Shown piece after piece: positions 7,465 to 9,613 of a DNA stretch of 9,613 nt. Location of the stretch: assembly GCA_009842375.1 (NCBI GenBank), contig VYFM01000462.1:1-9613 (forward strand), in the 5' to 3' direction. The stretch's first letter is position 1. Each line of letters opens with the position of its first letter. The translations under genes and the position numbers were made by a program. This stretch comes from Candidatus Poribacteria bacterium. GTDB lineage: Bacteria; Poribacteria; WGA-4E; WGA-3G. Under the pieces are notes generated by a model, which was not told the DNA's origin, searched no databases, and worked only from the letters and a program-made list of their open reading frames with translations.

Positions 7465-9486
7465 TCAATCAGCGTCGCCACCGACAGGTGCAAGGTCAAT
7501 CAACGGATTTGTTTCTGCTTTTTTGCTTGGCAAGCTCAACACTGCTTCCACAATAAGTGCTACTGCCATTGCAATGAGGAAAATACGCCAGAGTTCATTG
7601 GCTAAGGAGGAGGTATCTCCTACTTCTAAATCTATTCTCCGATATGATAATCCGGTAAATATCGTATCCACAGCCTCTACAGATGCTGCTTTTGCCGTGT
7701 CTTCAACTTCGCTGCGGTTTACGGCTACCCAATATTCCTCGTCTCGGTAGACACCAGCCTGTAATCCGCGCTGTGAAAGGGATACGGCTTCATCTTCAGG
7801 AGCAACTGATTTCCATTGCTCATTGTCTGCAAGTGCGTCAGGTGCTGCATGCCGTTGAGATGCGTCAGCCAATGCACGGCATCCTTCAGCTAATGCGCGC
7901 TGAAGCATCACATAAAACACGACACCATCTCGTTCAAGAGAAGAGAACTGTGCCGTTGGCAGTGTGCTACAGAAATACACGCGACCGCTATCAGTATTCG
8001 TACGGGTCAACAACGGAATATCGTCACCAAACCTTGCTAAGGTTGTTCCACTACTTTCAAGGACACGGTAACGGTAGGTGCGTAGATCATTCAGTGGTAG
8101 GGCATCACCACTTTCTGAACGTGCTAACAGATCTGTTTCGCTACGCCACCATGAGACCTTGAGATGTTGACCATCTTCAGGGTTTTGCCAGTCATTCCAA
8201 CGTGAATCATATAGTTTATTACCAGCATTTCCGTTCGGTGGGAAGAAGATAACGACTCTACCACTGTTGACGAAATTCTGAATCTGTTCCGCAACAAGAC
8301 CGCTTGGCATCGCTGCCTGCCAGATCAACAATCCTGTATTTTCCCAGTCAATCTCTCCTGTGCGATTTACAGGAAACACATCAGACTGATGTTGAAGACG
8401 ACTGTCTGGTGGGATTGCGAGGGCACGTCGAAATGTTTCACCTATTCTGACATCATCACTAACGATGGCTGATCTCCGAATCGGCGGTTCAGAAAACACA
8501 AAGTAAAATCGGTTGTCCAATGGGTTCGCATCACCCGGTAGACCGATTGATCCCCATCCTGAAGTTAGTTTACCATCAATAGGAATACGATGTCCCTGTA
8601 TAGATGCCCCGCGTACGTCGAGCTCAACTTCCACTACAGAACGAACATTGTTGACTTCAAACTCAATTGGTACACTTCGTATTGGGTTGGTGTTTCCTTC
8701 AGTACGAACCGTCACATCAAGAATGAGTTCTGCTTCGTTGCCTCGTTGCCAGCGTTGTACGTTTTTCACTCGGACAGAAAGGTTGTTTGAAGGAGGCGTA
8801 GAATATGCAAGCAAGAAGTGATGCACACCGTCTAACTGTGAAAATTCATCGCGTATAACATCCCAACGTCCACTGTCAACTGACCAATCGTTTTCATGTA
8901 GGTCAGAACAGAGCCAAATGTCTGCGCGTCCAGTGTTGTTTGCTTTAAGATAGGTTAAAGCCGATTCGTACATGCCAGGAATATTTGCACTGGTTGCACT
9001 CAGTTTAGTCATGGGAAGACTTAATAGTGCTTTCGGTGAATCAACTTCATGGAGTTGTCCTGTAGCACTGTCAATCAGTATCAGGTGTGTTCCATAATCA
9101 CCTTGTTCAAGCAACTTGGTGAGTCTTTTTAAGGCAGTAGATCTTTTCGATTCACCAGCCTGCAGGTCTTGTGCTTCCATGCTTGCGGATCGGTCAAGGA
9201 GAACCATGGTTACATCGGGTTTTGCTAATCCAATACTACCTAACCATCCACCAGATAGTGGTCTGCTGATGGCAAAAATTAACGCAGCGATCGCGAGGGT
9301 ACGCATAAGTAATATAAGAATATGGCGGATACGTGCCATGCCTTTACTCATGCGTTTTGCAGCCATCAGAAACATCATCGCTGCCCAAGGAACCGTTCGG
9401 TGCCGCTGCTGATTGATGAGGTGAATGATGATTGGCAGCAATATTAAGGGAAGTCCAATTAATGCTAAGGGTTGTAAGAAATTCAT
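7465..9486 (-). CDS. BatA-type membrane protein with VWA domain
   Basis: This is a 673-residue protein. The N-terminus matches the BatA (PF07584) type: membrane segment at 5-23, then INQQRHRTVPWAAMMFL (24-40), basic loop, second membrane segment at 56-74. The VWA domain follows at about 91-225 with DRSAS at 98-102 (D-x-S-x-S metal site) and ADIWLCSDLHENDWS (188-202), where the usual D-G pair is D195-L196; T165 or S166 may be the third ligand. A beta-rich section (235-335) leads to a degenerate amidotransferase-like fold (about 336-535; VVIFFPPNGN in place of a Cys elbow; GRVYFCSTLP; FYVMLQRALAEG). A last membrane segment lies at about 632-652. The layout closely parallels the next gene, suggesting ancient duplication. 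Homologues act with MoxR AAA+ ATPases and DUF58 proteins on envelope or metal-dependent assembly tasks; that partner role is inferred here. The start is supported by the family N-terminus, although no clear Shine-Dalgarno sequence precedes it. Confidence 0.88.
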   Translation of the reverse strand: MNFLQPLALIGLPLILLPIIIHLINQQRHRTVPWAAMMFLMAAKRMSKGMARIRHILILLMRTLAIAALIFAISRPLSGGWLGSIGLAKPDVTMVLLDRSASMEAQDLQAGESKRSTALKRLTKLLEQGDYGTHLILIDSATGQLHEVDSPKALLSLPMTKLSATSANIPGMYESALTYLKANNTGRADIWLCSDLHENDWSVDSGRWDVIRDEFSQLDGVHHFLLAYSTPPSNNLSVRVKNVQRWQRGNEAELILDVTVRTEGNTNPIRSVPIEFEVNNVRSVVEVELDVRGASIQGHRIPIDGKLTSGWGSIGLPGDANPLDNRFYFVFSEPPIRRSAIVSDDVRIGETFRRALAIPPDSRLQHQSDVFPVNRTGEIDWENTGLLIWQAAMPSGLVAEQIQNFVNSGRVVIFFPPNGNAGNKLYDSRWNDWQNPEDGQHLKVSWWRSETDLLARSESGDALPLNDLRTYRYRVLESSGTTLARFGDDIPLLTRTNTDSGRVYFCSTLPTAQFSSLERDGVVFYVMLQRALAEGCRALADASQRHAAPDALADNEQWKSVAPEDEAVSLSQRGLQAGVYRDEEYWVAVNRSEVEDTAKAASVEAVDTIFTGLSYRRIDLEVGDTSSLANELWRIFLIAMAVALIVEAVLSLPSKKAETNPLIDLAPVGGDAD

Positions 9487-9498
9487 AGTGTGTATTGG

Positions 9499-9526
9499 CT
9501 TTCGGCATTCAGCCGTCAGTTTTCAG
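9499..9526. repeat. Degenerate heptamer tandem repeat (CTGANNG type)
   Basis: Four consecutive 7-base units on the plus strand are CTTTCGG, CATTCAG, CCGTCAG and TTTTCAG, consensus NNNTCRG (minus strand CYGANNN), followed by a run of T. It lies in the leader between the candidate promoter and the start of the BatA-like gene. Similar CTGA-based heptamer repeats are scattered through intergenic DNA in cyanobacteria and some other large bacterial genomes; no function is established for this one. Confidence 0.55.
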
Positions 9527-9558
9527 TTTTTTTTAGTAATGCGGTTAGCATTTTCTTT

Positions 9559-9564
9559 ATTATA
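9559..9564 (-). promoter_or_regulatory. Candidate -10 box upstream of the BatA-like gene
   Basis: The minus strand reads TATAAT at 9564-9559, about 73 nt before the ATG at 9486. The surrounding region is AT-rich, but I find no convincing -35 hexamer 16-18 nt upstream. The gap of at least 127 nt to any upstream gene suggests that a transcript may start here. Confidence 0.35.
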
Positions 9565-9613
9565 ACTTCTGTAGTTTTAAAGTTTCGTGTATTTATTGTT
9601 TAGATAACTATAT

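Noticed and set aside
1..9613. CRISPR array, transposon, tRNA or rRNA
   Set aside because: No regularly spaced repeats with unique spacers, no transposase-like product or terminal inverted repeats, and no cloverleaf or rRNA-like stretch was recognised.

Overview
The window holds six genes, all on the minus strand, so the biological order runs from right to left. Base composition is moderately AT-rich. The gene set (a BatA/VWA membrane protein, a second VWA membrane protein with an amidotransferase-like fold, a DUF4175-like protein, a cytoplasmic beta-propeller glycosidase-like protein and a secreted carboxypeptidase-regulatory-domain protein) fits a bacterium of the Planctomycetes/PVC type, and the composition suggests Candidatus Poribacteria in particular. 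That placement is inference from gene content only; there is no rRNA or other marker gene here.

Layout, right to left. Bases 9487-9613 are a leader region with a TATAAT box and a short heptamer tandem repeat. Then come a BatA-type VWA protein (7465-9486, 673 aa), a second VWA protein with a GATase1-like fold (5221-7431, 736 aa) after a 33-nt gap, a 156-nt gap with a possible internal promoter, a DUF4175-like membrane protein with a long Q/S-rich tail (2734-5064, 776 aa), a Gly-tract helical protein (1513-2718, 401 aa), a five-bladed propeller of the GH43/GH130 kind (507-1469, 320 aa), and the first 140 codons of a secreted protein with a carboxypeptidase regulatory-like domain (1-422, cut by the window edge).

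The first four genes look like the downstream part of the known MoxR - DUF58 - BatA/VWA - VWA/GATase - DUF4175-like cluster. In that cluster a MoxR AAA+ ATPase is thought to act on membrane-anchored VWA proteins that face the periplasm. MoxR and DUF58 genes are not in this window and would be expected beyond its right edge. The propeller gene and the secreted-protein gene follow closely but have no obvious functional tie to the cluster.

The most interesting point is the junction between the DUF4175-like gene and the 401-aa gene. They lie in the same reading frame, separated by a single TGA and five sense codons. The 401-aa product has no signal peptide or membrane segment, and it carries the kind of C-terminal tail motif expected at the end of the long family members. 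Directly after the TGA, a perfect 7-base inverted repeat covers most of the Shine-Dalgarno sequence and the start codon. The pair is therefore either one ~1180-residue protein split by a nonsense change or sequencing error, a stop codon that is read through, or two proteins made by tight termination-reinitiation coupling. No mobile elements, tRNAs, rRNAs or CRISPR arrays were seen.
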